Shown in pieces: positions 16,320-24,585 of a stretch of 64,000 nt of DNA. This stretch comes from Micromonospora endophytica (GTDB lineage: Bacteria > Actinomycetota > Actinomycetes > Mycobacteriales > Micromonosporaceae). Position 1 is the first letter of the stretch; each line of letters begins with the position of its first letter. The stretch lies in the NCBI RefSeq assembly GCF_003236305.1, contig NZ_POTX01000002.1, positions 1-64,000 of the forward strand, read 5' to 3'. A program made the translations under genes and the position numbers. The notes below the pieces were generated by a model. The model made no database searches and was not told where the DNA came from. It was given only the letters and a program-made list of their open reading frames with translations.

Positions 16320-16399
16320 CTCGTCGATCATGGAGTTTCCGTCGGGACAAAGGTGGCTTTCCACCTCATTACGGCGACCAAAACTCCATGATCGACGAG
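16320..16399. repeat. Inverted-repeat element with 19-bp perfect arms and nested hairpin
   Basis: CTCGTCGATCATGGAGTTT at 16320-16338 is exactly inverted at 16381-16399. The 42-base interior holds a second hairpin, AGGTGG-CTTT-CCACCT at 16351-16366. It sits between the convergent small membrane protein and the alcohol dehydrogenase. It codes for nothing. It may terminate transcription from both sides or be a copy of a dispersed non-autonomous element. Confidence 0.8.
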
Positions 16400-16407
16400 A
16401 GTTCGGG

Positions 16408-17394
16408 CTAGGTGATGAGGAGTTTGCGGCCTATGCCGGCGCGGAATTGGGACATGGCGTCGGCGTACGACGCCAGCGGGAAGCGGTGGCTGATGAACAC
16501 CTCCGGGTCGAGGACGCCGGCGGCGAAGAGTTCGGCGGCGCGTTCGAAGCTGTGCAGGACCGCCATCGAGCCGGTGATGGTGACCTCCTGGTTGTAGACG
16601 CGATACGGCTCGATGGGGACCCGGGTGGCGTATTCGGAGACACCGAACTGGAGGAAGGTGCCGGCGGGGGCGACCCGGCGCAGGCCGTCGGAGATGGCGG
16701 CTTCGACGCCGGTGCAGTCGATGACCACGTCCCAGCCGCGCGGGCGGTCCAACTCGTCGGCGTTGGCGGCGCTCGCCGAGCAGCCGAGCCGGACGGCGGT
16801 GGCGAGCCGGTCGGAGTTCGGGTCGACCACGCTGACGGTGGCCGCGCCGCAGCGTTTGGCCAGTTCCAGCATCATCAGGCCCATGGTGCCGGCACCGTAG
16901 ATCAGGTAGTGGTCGGCCAGTCGCCGGGGCAGCACGTCGAAGCCGCGTACCGCGCAGGAGAGCGGTTCGATCAGCGCGGCGTCGGCCGGGGCGACGCCCT
17001 CGGGGAGGACGACGCAGTTTCGGACCGGGGCGAGGGCGTACTCGGCGGCGCCGCCGGGGACGGTGACGCCGATGGCGTTCCACCGTTCGCAGAGGTTTCC
17101 TCGGGCGCGCCGGCACTGGTAGCACTCGCCGCAGTGCAGCGACGGGTCGACCGCGACCGGGTCACCGACCCGCAGTTCGGTGACGTCCGCGCCGACCTCG
17201 ACGACCGTGCCGGCGAACTCGTGGCCCGGCACGATCGGGTACGCGGGCGCGAACTCGCCGTCCATGATGTGCAGGTCGGTGCCGCAGATGCCGCACCCGG
17301 CCACGTCGACGACCACGTCCCGGGGGCCGGGCGTGGGATCCGGCACGGACTCCACGCTGATCTGACCCGGCGTGACGATGACTGCTGCTTTCAC
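16408..17394 (-). CDS. Zinc-dependent polyol/alcohol dehydrogenase (sorbitol dehydrogenase-like)
   Basis: This 328-residue medium-chain dehydrogenase carries catalytic zinc ligands in CGICGTD and GHEF and a structural zinc site CGECYQCRRARGNLC. The NAD-binding motif is GAGTMGLMMLELAKRCGA, followed by VVDPNSDR, which favours NAD. The GTG at 17394 overlaps the permease stop (GTGA). As the last gene of an operon with SmoE/F/G-like transport genes, it most likely oxidises the imported polyol (sorbitol, mannitol or similar) to a ketose. A kinase for the ketose is not in the operon. Confidence 0.9.
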   Translation of the reverse strand: MKAAVIVTPGQISVESVPDPTPGPRDVVVDVAGCGICGTDLHIMDGEFAPAYPIVPGHEFAGTVVEVGADVTELRVGDPVAVDPSLHCGECYQCRRARGNLCERWNAIGVTVPGGAAEYALAPVRNCVVLPEGVAPADAALIEPLSCAVRGFDVLPRRLADHYLIYGAGTMGLMMLELAKRCGAATVSVVDPNSDRLATAVRLGCSASAANADELDRPRGWDVVIDCTGVEAAISDGLRRVAPAGTFLQFGVSEYATRVPIEPYRVYNQEVTITGSMAVLHSFERAAELFAAGVLDPEVFISHRFPLASYADAMSQFRAGIGRKLLIT

Positions 17395-18233
17395 TTGACC
17401 GCCCCCATGGAGAGTCCTCGGACGAGTTGTTTCTGGGCGATCCAGCCGGCCAGCACGACCGGCAGCGACACGATCGTCGCTGCCGCGCAGAGCCGGGCCA
17501 GGAAGAGCCCTTCGGAGGTGATGAAGCCGACCAGGAAGATCGGCGAGGTGCCGGCCCGGGTGGCGGTCAGGTTGACCGCGAGGAAGAACTCGTTCCAGCT
17601 GAAGATGAAACAGATCAGCGCGGTGGCGGCCAGGCCGGGCGCGATGATCGGCAGCAGGATCCGCCGGATGGTGACCAGCAGGTTGGCGCCGTCCATCGCC
17701 GCCGCCTCGATCAGCGCGGTCGGCACCTCCAGCAGGAAGGAGCGCATCATCCAGACCGCGATCGGCAGGTTCATCGCCGTGTAGAGCACGATCAGGGTCC
17801 AGACGTTGTCCAGCATGCCGAGGTTCTGCACCAGCAGGTAGATCGGCAGCAGGGCGGCGACGACCGGCAGCATCTTGGTGCTGATGAAGAAGAACAGCAC
17901 GTCGCGCCACTTGGCGACGGGCCGGATGGAGAGCGCGTACGCCGCCGGGGTGGCCAGCACCAGCACCAGCAGGGTGGAGACCAGGCTGGCCATCAGCGAG
18001 TTGAGCAGGTAGGGCGTGAGGTCCCGGTCGAAGACCTGCCGGTAGCCGTCAAGGACCGGGGTGAAGAACCAGGACGGCGGGTTGCTGGCGGCGTCGACCT
18101 CCCGTTTAAAGCCGGTCAGCATCATCCAGAGCACGGGCAGGAAGAACAGCAGGCCGGCGAGCCAGGCCAGCACGGTCCAGACCGCCCCGGTGAGGCCCGC
18201 GCTCCGCCGGGCCGGGTTCGACGTACGGGTCAT
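17391..18233 (-). CDS. Carbohydrate (CUT1) ABC permease, MalG/SmoG-like
   Basis: This is a 280-residue permease with about six membrane helices. The EAA loop reads EAAAMDGANLLVTIRRILLPIIAPG, standard for the second CUT1 permease. The ATG at 18233 overlaps the stop of the MalF-like partner, and its own stop overlaps the dehydrogenase start. It forms the channel with the next gene upstream. No ATPase gene is in the operon. Confidence 0.92.
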   Translation of the reverse strand: MTRTSNPARRSAGLTGAVWTVLAWLAGLLFFLPVLWMMLTGFKREVDAASNPPSWFFTPVLDGYRQVFDRDLTPYLLNSLMASLVSTLLVLVLATPAAYALSIRPVAKWRDVLFFFISTKMLPVVAALLPIYLLVQNLGMLDNVWTLIVLYTAMNLPIAVWMMRSFLLEVPTALIEAAAMDGANLLVTIRRILLPIIAPGLAATALICFIFSWNEFFLAVNLTATRAGTSPIFLVGFITSEGLFLARLCAAATIVSLPVVLAGWIAQKQLVRGLSMGAVK

Positions 18234-19162
18234 CGGGGGTCCTCCATCCGGAACAGGCTGGAGATCAGCCGCAGCGCGAAGGTGGCGACCAGGATGGTGC
18301 CGATCACCACCACGACGCCGGCCGCGGCGGCCTCGCCGTACTCGAACTTGCGGAAGGTGGTCAGGTAGATCTCGTACGGCAGGTTGGTGGTGGCCCGGCC
18401 GGGACCACCCTGGGTGATGGTGAAGACCGCGTCGAAGGTCTGCACCAGGTAGATCGAGCCGAGCAGCGCACCGAGTTCCAGGTAGGGCCGCAGGTAGGGC
18501 AGGGTGACCCGGGTGAAGGTCTGCCACGGTCCGGCGCCGTCGACCCGGGCCGCCTCCAGCGTCTCCAGGGACTGACCCTGCAAGCCGGCCAGGATGATCA
18601 ACATCATGAACGGGGTCCACTGCCAGACCAGCGCGGCCACCACGGAGACCATCGGGTACTGCGACACCCAGTCGGTGTTGCCGCCGAAGATGCCGTTGAT
18701 CAGCCCGTACGACGGGTTGTAGATGGCGTGTTTCCAGAGCAGCGCCGCCGCCATCGGCATCACCAGGAACGGGGTGATCAGCAGGGTACGCACGATGCCC
18801 CGGCCCGGGAACCTGCGGTCCAGCAGGAGGGCCAGACCGAGCCCGAGCAGCACCGAGACCAGCACCGACGAGGCGGTCAGCACCACCGTGTTGACCAGGG
18901 CGGCGCGCAACCGGTCGTCACTGAGCACCGTCGCGTAGTTGGCCAGCCCGATGAACTCGCGGCTGCCGGGCCGCAGCGCGTTCCAGCTCTGGGTGGACAG
19001 GTAGAGGGTGAACAGGAACGGCAGTTGGGTCACCACGATGGCGAAGAGCAGGGCGGGCAGCAGCGGGGCGCGGCGGGCCCAGCGTTGCTTCCGGTCCGGC
19101 CGGGTGGGACGTACGGTGCGGCGCGGTGTCGCGTCCGCACCGGTGGTGATGGTCGTGGTCAT
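18230..19162 (-). CDS. Carbohydrate (CUT1) ABC permease, MalF/SmoF-like
   Basis: This 310-residue permease has a long basic N-terminus followed by six hydrophobic segments. EAARVDGAGPWQTFTRVTLPYLRPYLELG is the EAA loop, and TITQGGPGRATTNLPYEIY is a classical MalF-type signature. The ATG at 19162 is the first good start after the binding-protein gene stop at 19215. It is coupled to the MalG-like gene by a four-base overlap. Confidence 0.92.
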   Translation of the reverse strand: MTTTITTGADATPRRTVRPTRPDRKQRWARRAPLLPALLFAIVVTQLPFLFTLYLSTQSWNALRPGSREFIGLANYATVLSDDRLRAALVNTVVLTASSVLVSVLLGLGLALLLDRRFPGRGIVRTLLITPFLVMPMAAALLWKHAIYNPSYGLINGIFGGNTDWVSQYPMVSVVAALVWQWTPFMMLIILAGLQGQSLETLEAARVDGAGPWQTFTRVTLPYLRPYLELGALLGSIYLVQTFDAVFTITQGGPGRATTNLPYEIYLTTFRKFEYGEAAAAGVVVVIGTILVATFALRLISSLFRMEDPR

Positions 19163-19214
19163 CGGTCCACCTCGGGGCAGGGTCGGGGCCGGACGAGCCG
19201 GCCCCGACACGCGA

Positions 19215-20576
19215 CTACCGGTGTTTGCTCGCGGCTTCCTCGGCCAGGCGTTGGCCGTCGGCGAGCGCCTCCTCGACTGTCGACTGGCCGGCGATGGCGG
19301 CCGACACCTCCTGGGAGACCTTGGTGCCGAGGTCGGCGAACTCGGGGATGCCGACGAACTGCACACCGAGCGCGGGTCGCGGCTGCACACCGGGGTTGAC
19401 CGGGTCGGCTTCCTGGATGGACTTGAGGGTGATGTCGGCGAAGGCGGCGGCGGACTCGCGGTACTCCGGGATCTCGTACGTGGACTGGCGTTTGCCGGCC
19501 GGCACCCGGGACCAGCCGAGCGAGGAGCCGACAAGCTTCTCGTACTCCTTGCCGGTGGCCCAGGAGATGAACTTCCACGCGGCGTCGGCGTTCTTCGTGG
19601 TCTTCGGCATGGCCAGGGCCCACACCCAGAGCCAGCCCGACGAGTCGGTCTTGCTGACCGGGGCGTACGCGTAGCCGACCTTGCCGGCGACGGTGCTGGA
19701 GTTGGGGTCCTCCAGGGTGCCGGCGGCGGAGGTGGCGTCGTACCACATGGCGGCCTTGCCCTGGCCGAAGGTGTTGAGGCACTCGGTGAAGCCGGACTGC
19801 GGCGCACCCGGCTGGCCGTGGGCGCGCAGCAGGTCGACGTAGAACTTGGTGGCCTCGGTGAACTCGGGCGCGTTCACCTTCGGCGTCCAGTCCTGCTCGA
19901 ACCAGGTGCCGCCGAAGGTGTTCACCACGGTGGTCAGCGGGGCGAAGAGTTCACCCCAGCCGGGCAGGCCGCGCAGGCAGATGCCGGCGACCCCGGCGTC
20001 CTTGTCGTCCAACTCGGCGGCGAACTGGGCGACCTGCTGCCAGGTGGGCCGCTCCGGCATGGTCAGGCCGGCGGCGTCGAAGAGTTCCTTGTTGTACATC
20101 AGGAACGACGACTCGCCGTAGAACGGCGCGGCATAGAGCTTGCCGTCCGCCCCGGAGAGCGAGGCGACGGCCGGGCCGAGCAGGTCACCCTTGTCGTAGG
20201 CGCTGTCGGCGTCGGCGTACGAACTGAGTTCGTGCAGCCAGTCGTTCTGCGCCCAGATCGGTGCCTCGTACGCCCCGATGGTGGCCACGTCGTACTGGCC
20301 GCCCTGGGTGGCGACGTCCTGGGTGACCCGGTCACGTAGTTCGTTCTCCGGCAGGATGGTGAACCGCACGGTGATGCCGGTGTCGGCGGTGAACTTGTCG
20401 GCGGTGATCCGGGCCAGGTCCTCCATCTGCGGGTTGCCGACCATCAGGACGGTGATGGCGGTGCCGTCGCCGGAGGAGCCGCCGCCGGCTCCGGAGCAGG
20501 CGGTGGCGGTCAGCCCGACCGCCAGCGCGGCGGCGAGCGCCCCGCGCCATCGGCGAGGAGATCGTGTTCTGGGCAC
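19215..20576 (-). CDS. Polyol-type extracellular solute-binding lipoprotein (SmoE/MtlE-like)
   Basis: This is a 453-residue binding lipoprotein of family 1. The signal peptide ends in LTATAC with the lipidated Cys near residue 27. The mature protein opens with ITVLMVGNPQMEDLARI, and YDVATIGAYEAPIWAQNDWL and YAAPFYGESSFLMYNKELFDAAGL are diagnostic of the sorbitol/mannitol branch. It lies between the DeoR regulator and the permeases. Together with the zinc dehydrogenase it indicates polyol uptake and oxidation. Confidence 0.9.
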   Translation of the reverse strand: MPRTRSPRRWRGALAAALAVGLTATACSGAGGGSSGDGTAITVLMVGNPQMEDLARITADKFTADTGITVRFTILPENELRDRVTQDVATQGGQYDVATIGAYEAPIWAQNDWLHELSSYADADSAYDKGDLLGPAVASLSGADGKLYAAPFYGESSFLMYNKELFDAAGLTMPERPTWQQVAQFAAELDDKDAGVAGICLRGLPGWGELFAPLTTVVNTFGGTWFEQDWTPKVNAPEFTEATKFYVDLLRAHGQPGAPQSGFTECLNTFGQGKAAMWYDATSAAGTLEDPNSSTVAGKVGYAYAPVSKTDSSGWLWVWALAMPKTTKNADAAWKFISWATGKEYEKLVGSSLGWSRVPAGKRQSTYEIPEYRESAAAFADITLKSIQEADPVNPGVQPRPALGVQFVGIPEFADLGTKVSQEVSAAIAGQSTVEEALADGQRLAEEAASKHR

Positions 20577-20630
20577 AGCGAACCTCCGTGGTGGTGTCGT
20601 GGTGAGGTGAGAAGTGGTCGGTGGCGGCGG

Positions 20631-21392
20631 TCAGACCCGCAGCACCACCGGTCCGAGAAGTGAGTACCGGTGTGCTTCGGACGCCGGCAGCGCGGCGTCG
20701 GTGACGATGGTGTCGACGTCCGCGACGTCGGCGAAGCGGCAGAAGCTGTGACTGCCGAACTTGGTGTGCACGCCGCAGAAGACCACCCGCCGCGACACCT
20801 GCATCACCTTGGCCTTGACCGCCGCCACGGCGGGGTCGGGTGTGGTCAGTCCGTGCTCGCGGGAGATGCCGTTGGCGCCGACGTAGGCCAGGTCGATGAC
20901 GAAGCCGGCCAGCATGCCGGTGGCCCAGTGGTCGACGGTGGCCAGGGTGCGTCCCCGGACCCGGCCGCCGAGCAACAGCACCGTGACGCTGGGGTACGCG
21001 GCCATGGCCGCCGCGGTGTGCAGGGAGGCGGTCACCATTGTCAGGGGCCGGTGGGTGGGCAACGCCTCGGCGATCAGTTGCGGGGTGTAACCCTCGTCGA
21101 TGAAGATCGACTCGGCGTCGCCGAGGTGTTCGACGGCGGCGGCGGCGATCCGCCGCTTCTCCACCACCATCCGGGTGGCCCGGGTCTCCAGCGTCGTCTC
21201 GAAGCGGGCGGTCTCCACCGGGTACGCGCCGCCGTGGGTGCGGCGGACCAGCCCCTGCTGGGCGAGCAGGCTCAGGTCGCGCCGGATGGTCTCCGGTGCG
21301 GTCCCGAGGTCGGCGGCGAGGGTACGCACGTCGACGTCGCCCTGGCGGCGAGCCAGCGTGAGGATGTGGTGTCGGCGCTGGTTCGCGTCCAC
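20631..21392 (-). CDS. DeoR family transcriptional regulator of the polyol operon
   Basis: This 253-residue regulator has an N-terminal helix-turn-helix (RRHHILTLARRQGDVDVRTLAADLG, then ETIRRDLSLLAQQGLVRRTHGG), the DeoR signature, and a C-terminal sugar-phosphate sensor domain with IDEGYTPQLIAEAL, VGANGIS and KAKVMQVSRRVVF. The GTG at 21392 with GGGAGG six bases before is preferred; the frame runs open further upstream through a region without coding character. It is the first gene of the minus-strand operon and is expected to be a repressor released by a phosphorylated sugar. Confidence 0.9.
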   Translation of the reverse strand: MDANQRRHHILTLARRQGDVDVRTLAADLGTAPETIRRDLSLLAQQGLVRRTHGGAYPVETARFETTLETRATRMVVEKRRIAAAAVEHLGDAESIFIDEGYTPQLIAEALPTHRPLTMVTASLHTAAAMAAYPSVTVLLLGGRVRGRTLATVDHWATGMLAGFVIDLAYVGANGISREHGLTTPDPAVAAVKAKVMQVSRRVVFCGVHTKFGSHSFCRFADVADVDTIVTDAALPASEAHRYSLLGPVVLRV

Positions 21393-21505
21393 TGTGCACC
21401 TCCCGTCGGCTCGTGTGTCTTTTTGTAACACTGTCGCCGGGGCGGTGACTGCTGTCACATCTCGGTCAATCGGGTGGTTTTGCTGCCCGCTTCCCACCGC
21501 CGAAT

Positions 21506-21554
21506 GGGCAGTCGACAACGGGCAAATGACGTGTTGCCCACATATCGACTGCCC
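21506..21554. promoter_or_regulatory. Nested inverted repeat upstream of DeoR operon
   Basis: Outer arms GGGCAGTCGA (21506-21515) and TCGACTGCCC (21545-21554) enclose inner arms GGGCAA (21520-21525) and TTGCCC (21534-21539), almost on the same centre. The element is in the 220-base gap between the stop of the membrane protein at 21613 and the DeoR start, so it may be the operator of the polyol operon or a terminator of the sigma-factor operon. More TGCCCG/CGGGCA half-sites surround it. Confidence 0.6.
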
Positions 21555-21612
21555 GATTCGCGCTGCGACTCGCCCGTTTTCCACCCGGGACGCCCGGTCG
21601 GGCACTCGGCGG

Positions 21613-22389
21613 TCACTCCGGGGCGGCTCCGTTGTCGACAAGCCGGAACGTCTCCGTCACGGGCACGTCGCCAGTCTCCTCGAGGATCAGTCCCCGGGTC
21701 GGCGAATTCTGCAGATAGGCCGAGTTGTTGCTGATCACGTACACGTCACCATCGCCGTCGTCGTCGGGGGCCACTGTGAACTGCTGTCGCGGTTCGTCCG
21801 GCGCGCAAGGGGCCCCCTCGATCCGCAGCGGCTCGCTGCCCGAAGAACGCACCTCCCAGCAGGTGTCGGTCAGGTCGGTGCCGGGCTCGGCGGTGCGGAT
21901 CTGGTATGTGCCGGGCCCCTGCGGCGAGAACACGAACAGTTGGCGTCCCTCGTCGCCGTCGACCTCACCCAGTTGGCCGTCGTCGAGCAGCGACAGCCCG
22001 CCCTCGAAGGCAGCCACCCGCACGATGGCGACCTTACGTTTCCCGGACAACAGCGGATCGTCGCTCTTCGCAATGGTGGGCTGGCTGGCGGACGGGCTGG
22101 CCGGCGGACTGGAGCTGCCGCCGGGTGACGGGCTCGCCTGTGCGGATGTGACGGTCGGGCCCGCCGGCCCGACCGGGTTGGTGTGCGGCGTCGCGTCGGG
22201 GCGGGTCAATGCGACACCGGTGCCGATCGCCACGACAGCGACGGCGGCCAGCGCCACCGACGCCGCCCGGCGACGGCTCCGGCGAGTGTCGCCGCGTCGC
22301 CGGATGTCGGCCACGGCCGGGACTCTCCCCTGCCCGCCGTGGCCCGCCAGCGCCCGTAGGGCGTCGTCGAGCTGGTGGTCAGAACTCAT
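21613..22389 (-). CDS. Membrane-anchored protein co-encoded with ECF sigma factor (possible anti-sigma)
   Basis: This 258-residue protein has a cytoplasmic N-terminus of about 40 residues, a membrane helix (SVALAAVAVVAIGTGVAL), a Ser/Pro linker and an extracellular domain from about residue 110. The domain contains LLSGKRKVAIVRVAAFEGGL, EVDGDEGRQLFVF, two cysteines, and ends in FRLVDNG. The same domain occurs in the protein at 22988-23623. It starts in an ATGA overlap with the sigma factor gene, the position of an anti-sigma factor. There is no zinc-binding HxxxCxxC motif, so the role is inferred from position only. Confidence 0.7.
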   Translation of the reverse strand: MSSDHQLDDALRALAGHGGQGRVPAVADIRRRGDTRRSRRRAASVALAAVAVVAIGTGVALTRPDATPHTNPVGPAGPTVTSAQASPSPGGSSSPPASPSASQPTIAKSDDPLLSGKRKVAIVRVAAFEGGLSLLDDGQLGEVDGDEGRQLFVFSPQGPGTYQIRTAEPGTDLTDTCWEVRSSGSEPLRIEGAPCAPDEPRQQFTVAPDDDGDGDVYVISNNSAYLQNSPTRGLILEETGDVPVTETFRLVDNGAAPE

Positions 22390-22892
22390 GGCTGCCCTCC
22401 TTCCACGCTCGCGTACCCCGGTTCGGCAAGCTTCGCGGCGAGCGCCCGGCGGCCCCGGGCCAGCCGCGTCTTGACGGTGTTCTCACTGGTGCCGATCTCG
22501 GCCGCGATCTCGGCCACGCTCAGCCCGACCAGGTGGTGCAGCACCACGGCCCGACGCTGCTCGGCCGAGATGTGCCGCAGCGCCGTCACGACTGCGACGT
22601 GGTCGACCGAGGTGGCCTCCACCCGCTGCTCGGACGCCTCCCGGCGATGGGCGCGCAGCCGGTTCACCGCCTTGCGCCACGCACTCACCGCCACCCGGTA
22701 CGCCACCCGACGTACCCACGCCTCCGGGCTGTCGCACTGCCGCACGGCAGTCCAGCGGTCCCAGGCCCGGGCGTACGCCTCCGCCACCGCGTCCTCCGCC
22801 TCGGCCCGGTTGCCGATCATGGCGTACAGATGTCCCAACACCCGTTGCACGGACGCGGAGTAGAAAGCGTCGAACTCCGCAGCGTCACGCAT
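22386..22892 (-). CDS. ECF (SigE-type) RNA polymerase sigma factor
   Basis: This is a 168-residue group IV sigma factor. Region 2 is FDAFYSASVQRVLGHLYAMIGNRAEAEDAVAEAYARAWDRW, and region 4 is ISAEQRRAVVLHHLVGLSVAEIAAEIGTSENTVKTRLARGRRAL; there is no region 1 or 3. It heads a two-gene unit with the membrane-anchored protein that follows. A GGAACC box on the minus strand at 22925-22920, about 30 bases upstream of the ATG, fits an ECF -35 element and hints at autoregulation. Confidence 0.9.
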   Translation of the reverse strand: MRDAAEFDAFYSASVQRVLGHLYAMIGNRAEAEDAVAEAYARAWDRWTAVRQCDSPEAWVRRVAYRVAVSAWRKAVNRLRAHRREASEQRVEATSVDHVAVVTALRHISAEQRRAVVLHHLVGLSVAEIAAEIGTSENTVKTRLARGRRALAAKLAEPGYASVEGGQP

Positions 22893-22943
22893 CGGTCAAA
22901 TTCTCCGCCCGACCTGGTTGGTTCCGGAAATCGGCACTCTACC

Positions 22944-22978
22944 GGCGGCCCGGCCGAAATCTTGCCAGCCGGGCCGCC
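22944..22978 (-). terminator. Hairpin downstream of the paralogous membrane protein
   Basis: GGCGGCCCGGC (22944-22954) and GCCGGGCCGCC (22968-22978) form a perfect 11-bp stem with a 13-base loop. It begins ten bases after the stop of the 22988-23623 gene and separates it from the sigma factor gene. Confidence 0.7.
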
Positions 22979-22987
22979 ATCGGGTCA

Positions 22988-23623
22988 CTACTGGCGCGGT
23001 GCCGGTCCGTTGTCGTTGAACCGGAAGCTGTCGAACGGCGTGGCGTCGCCCAACTCCTCCATGGTCAGGCCGTTGCGCGCGGTGGTCCGCAGGAACGCCG
23101 ATCGGTTGCTGATCACGTATTCGCGGGGGCCTGCCTCATCGGCCGGGGAGATCTCGAACCGCTGCGCCGGGTCGTTCGTCCGGCAGGTGGCGCCCCGCAC
23201 GAACAGCGGATTCGTGTCACCTGGGTTGTGCACCTGCCAGCAGACCGGCTTTCCGGTGCCGCCGCTCTGGTATGCCTTGATCAGGTACTGTCCCGAGCCG
23301 ATCGGAGTCGGTACGAACACCTGCCGTCCCTCGTCGCCGTCGACCTCGGCGAGCCGCCCGCCGTCGAACAGGGACAGCCCGGATTCGAACGCACCCACCC
23401 GGACGATCGTGATCCGACGCTTGCCGGAGAGCACCGGATCCACCGCGGCTGCCGGCGCCACTTCGGCCGCGGGTCCACCTTTGGCCACCGGCACCAGTTC
23501 GGCCGCCGGTCCCGCCCTGTCGGCCGGGGCGTCGTCTGCGGATGCCAGCGTCACGCCAAACGCCGCTGCGCCGCCGATCAATGCCACCAGGCCCGCACCG
23601 GCGAGCCACCTACGCACCAACAC
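22988..23623 (-). CDS. Secreted/anchored protein paralogous to the sigma-linked membrane protein
   Basis: The product (211 residues from a GTG at 23623) has an N-terminal hydrophobic segment ending in ASADDAPADR, an Ala/Pro linker and then a domain strongly like that of the neighbour at 21613-22389: LSGKRRITIVRVGAFESGL, EVDGDEGRQVFV, and the end FRFNDNGPAP. Two Cys are at matching places. GGGAGG lies four bases before the GTG; TTG and a second GTG just downstream are alternatives, and the frame is open to 23716. It is separated from the sigma gene by a hairpin and may be a target of that sigma factor. No known function. Confidence 0.75.
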   Translation of the reverse strand: MLVRRWLAGAGLVALIGGAAAFGVTLASADDAPADRAGPAAELVPVAKGGPAAEVAPAAAVDPVLSGKRRITIVRVGAFESGLSLFDGGRLAEVDGDEGRQVFVPTPIGSGQYLIKAYQSGGTGKPVCWQVHNPGDTNPLFVRGATCRTNDPAQRFEISPADEAGPREYVISNRSAFLRTTARNGLTMEELGDATPFDSFRFNDNGPAPRQ

Positions 23624-23786
23624 AATTCCTCCCGGCTGTCTCGACGCCGAGGCCCGCAGCCGCGCCGGCTGGCGGTCCTCGGTGTGTTCAGCCTGGTTGA
23701 CGCCGGAGAACAGCACCGGGTTTCACCGATCCGCCAGATTTCCGGGAAGGCGCGCACAGGCAGCGCTGCGGCGGTACGCAGTGGAG

Positions 23787-24200
23787 TCAGCGCAGCGAGA
23801 GCAGACGTATCCCGGTGCGGATCAGGACGACCGCGCCACCGGCGGCCATGACCATGCCGATGCCGGGCATCAACTGTCCCCAGCTGCCGGTGCTGGCGCT
23901 CAGGCTGATCAGGCGGGCGGCCTGCCAGCCGACGATGAGGGCCACTGTCGCCCCGGGGATCAGGCTGTGCGCGATGGCCACCTTGCGGTGCGGCAACAGG
24001 GCGCCGGCGATGGCGAGGAACGCCACGCTGAGTGTCCACAGGCCGGGTCCGGCCATGCCGTTCAGCGTGCCGAACGGAGTGATCACCCACGGCAGCAGCG
24101 AGCCGACGAGCGCGAGCAGGCCACCGACGATCATGCCGAGACTGCCGGCGTGCAGGATGCGTCGGCGGCTCGGGACGGCGGTGGTTGCGGTGTCAGCCAT
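23787..24200 (-). CDS. Four-helix membrane protein of unknown function
   Basis: This 137-residue protein has four hydrophobic segments (LGMIVGGLLALVGSLLPWVI, LWTLSVAFLAIAGALL, ATVALIVGWQAARLI, and MPGIGMVMAAGGAVVLI). The text after helix one, LPWVITPFGTLNGMAGPG, resembles actinobacterial small membrane proteins seen near sensory genes, but I cannot assign a family. It is transcribed on its own or upstream of the 22988 gene. Confidence 0.7.
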   Translation of the reverse strand: MADTATTAVPSRRRILHAGSLGMIVGGLLALVGSLLPWVITPFGTLNGMAGPGLWTLSVAFLAIAGALLPHRKVAIAHSLIPGATVALIVGWQAARLISLSASTGSWGQLMPGIGMVMAAGGAVVLIRTGIRLLSLR

Positions 24201-24585
24201 GTCCGGATGCTAGGGGGCTGGCGGCCCACGACCAGCCGGCAATCGGTGAACGGTCATTCGGCATCGGTGAGCGGACCGCGACCCCTCCCGGGACCATCCC
24301 AAACCGGACGTGAATGCCGCTCGTAAGGCGCGATCGACCGCTCGTGGACGCTGCGGTACCGCTTACCGACCAGTAGCCGCGCTCCACAGATCAACACTTG
24401 CCCGACCAGGCCGGTTCACGTTCGCTGTCTGCACACCAAGGGTGTGATCGACCGCACATCCGTCGGGCAGGACCGCCGACGGATGTGCAGCTCGAACCGC
24501 GGCACCACCACCACGACCACCTGGTCGTCGTGTCGCAGCCCCTCGCCGGATCTACCGATTTCGCACCGACCAGGAGGCTTCAGAC
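24201..24585. promoter_or_regulatory. 385-base regulatory region upstream of the symporter
   Basis: No gene is seen here. It holds a hairpin CACACC-AAG-GGTGTG (24432-24446), a CRP/GlxR-like site, and a perfect 13-bp inverted repeat, GCACATCCGTCGG with its complement, at 24454-24466 and 24476-24488 (loop of nine). The last could be an attenuator in the leader of the symporter transcript. Confidence 0.5.
24443..24458. promoter_or_regulatory. Candidate CRP/GlxR-family operator
   Basis: TGTGATCGACCGCACA matches the consensus TGTGA-N6-TCACA at nine of ten informative positions. It lies 128 bases before the symporter start. Acetate and other symporter genes are known targets of this family in actinobacteria; binding here is inference. 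Confidence 0.4.

Noticed and set aside
16408-17910. A 500-residue alcohol dehydrogenase fusion
   Set aside because: The N-terminal 172 residues are an out-of-frame reading of the permease gene. A GTG at 17394 with a GTGA overlap gives a normal 328-residue enzyme.
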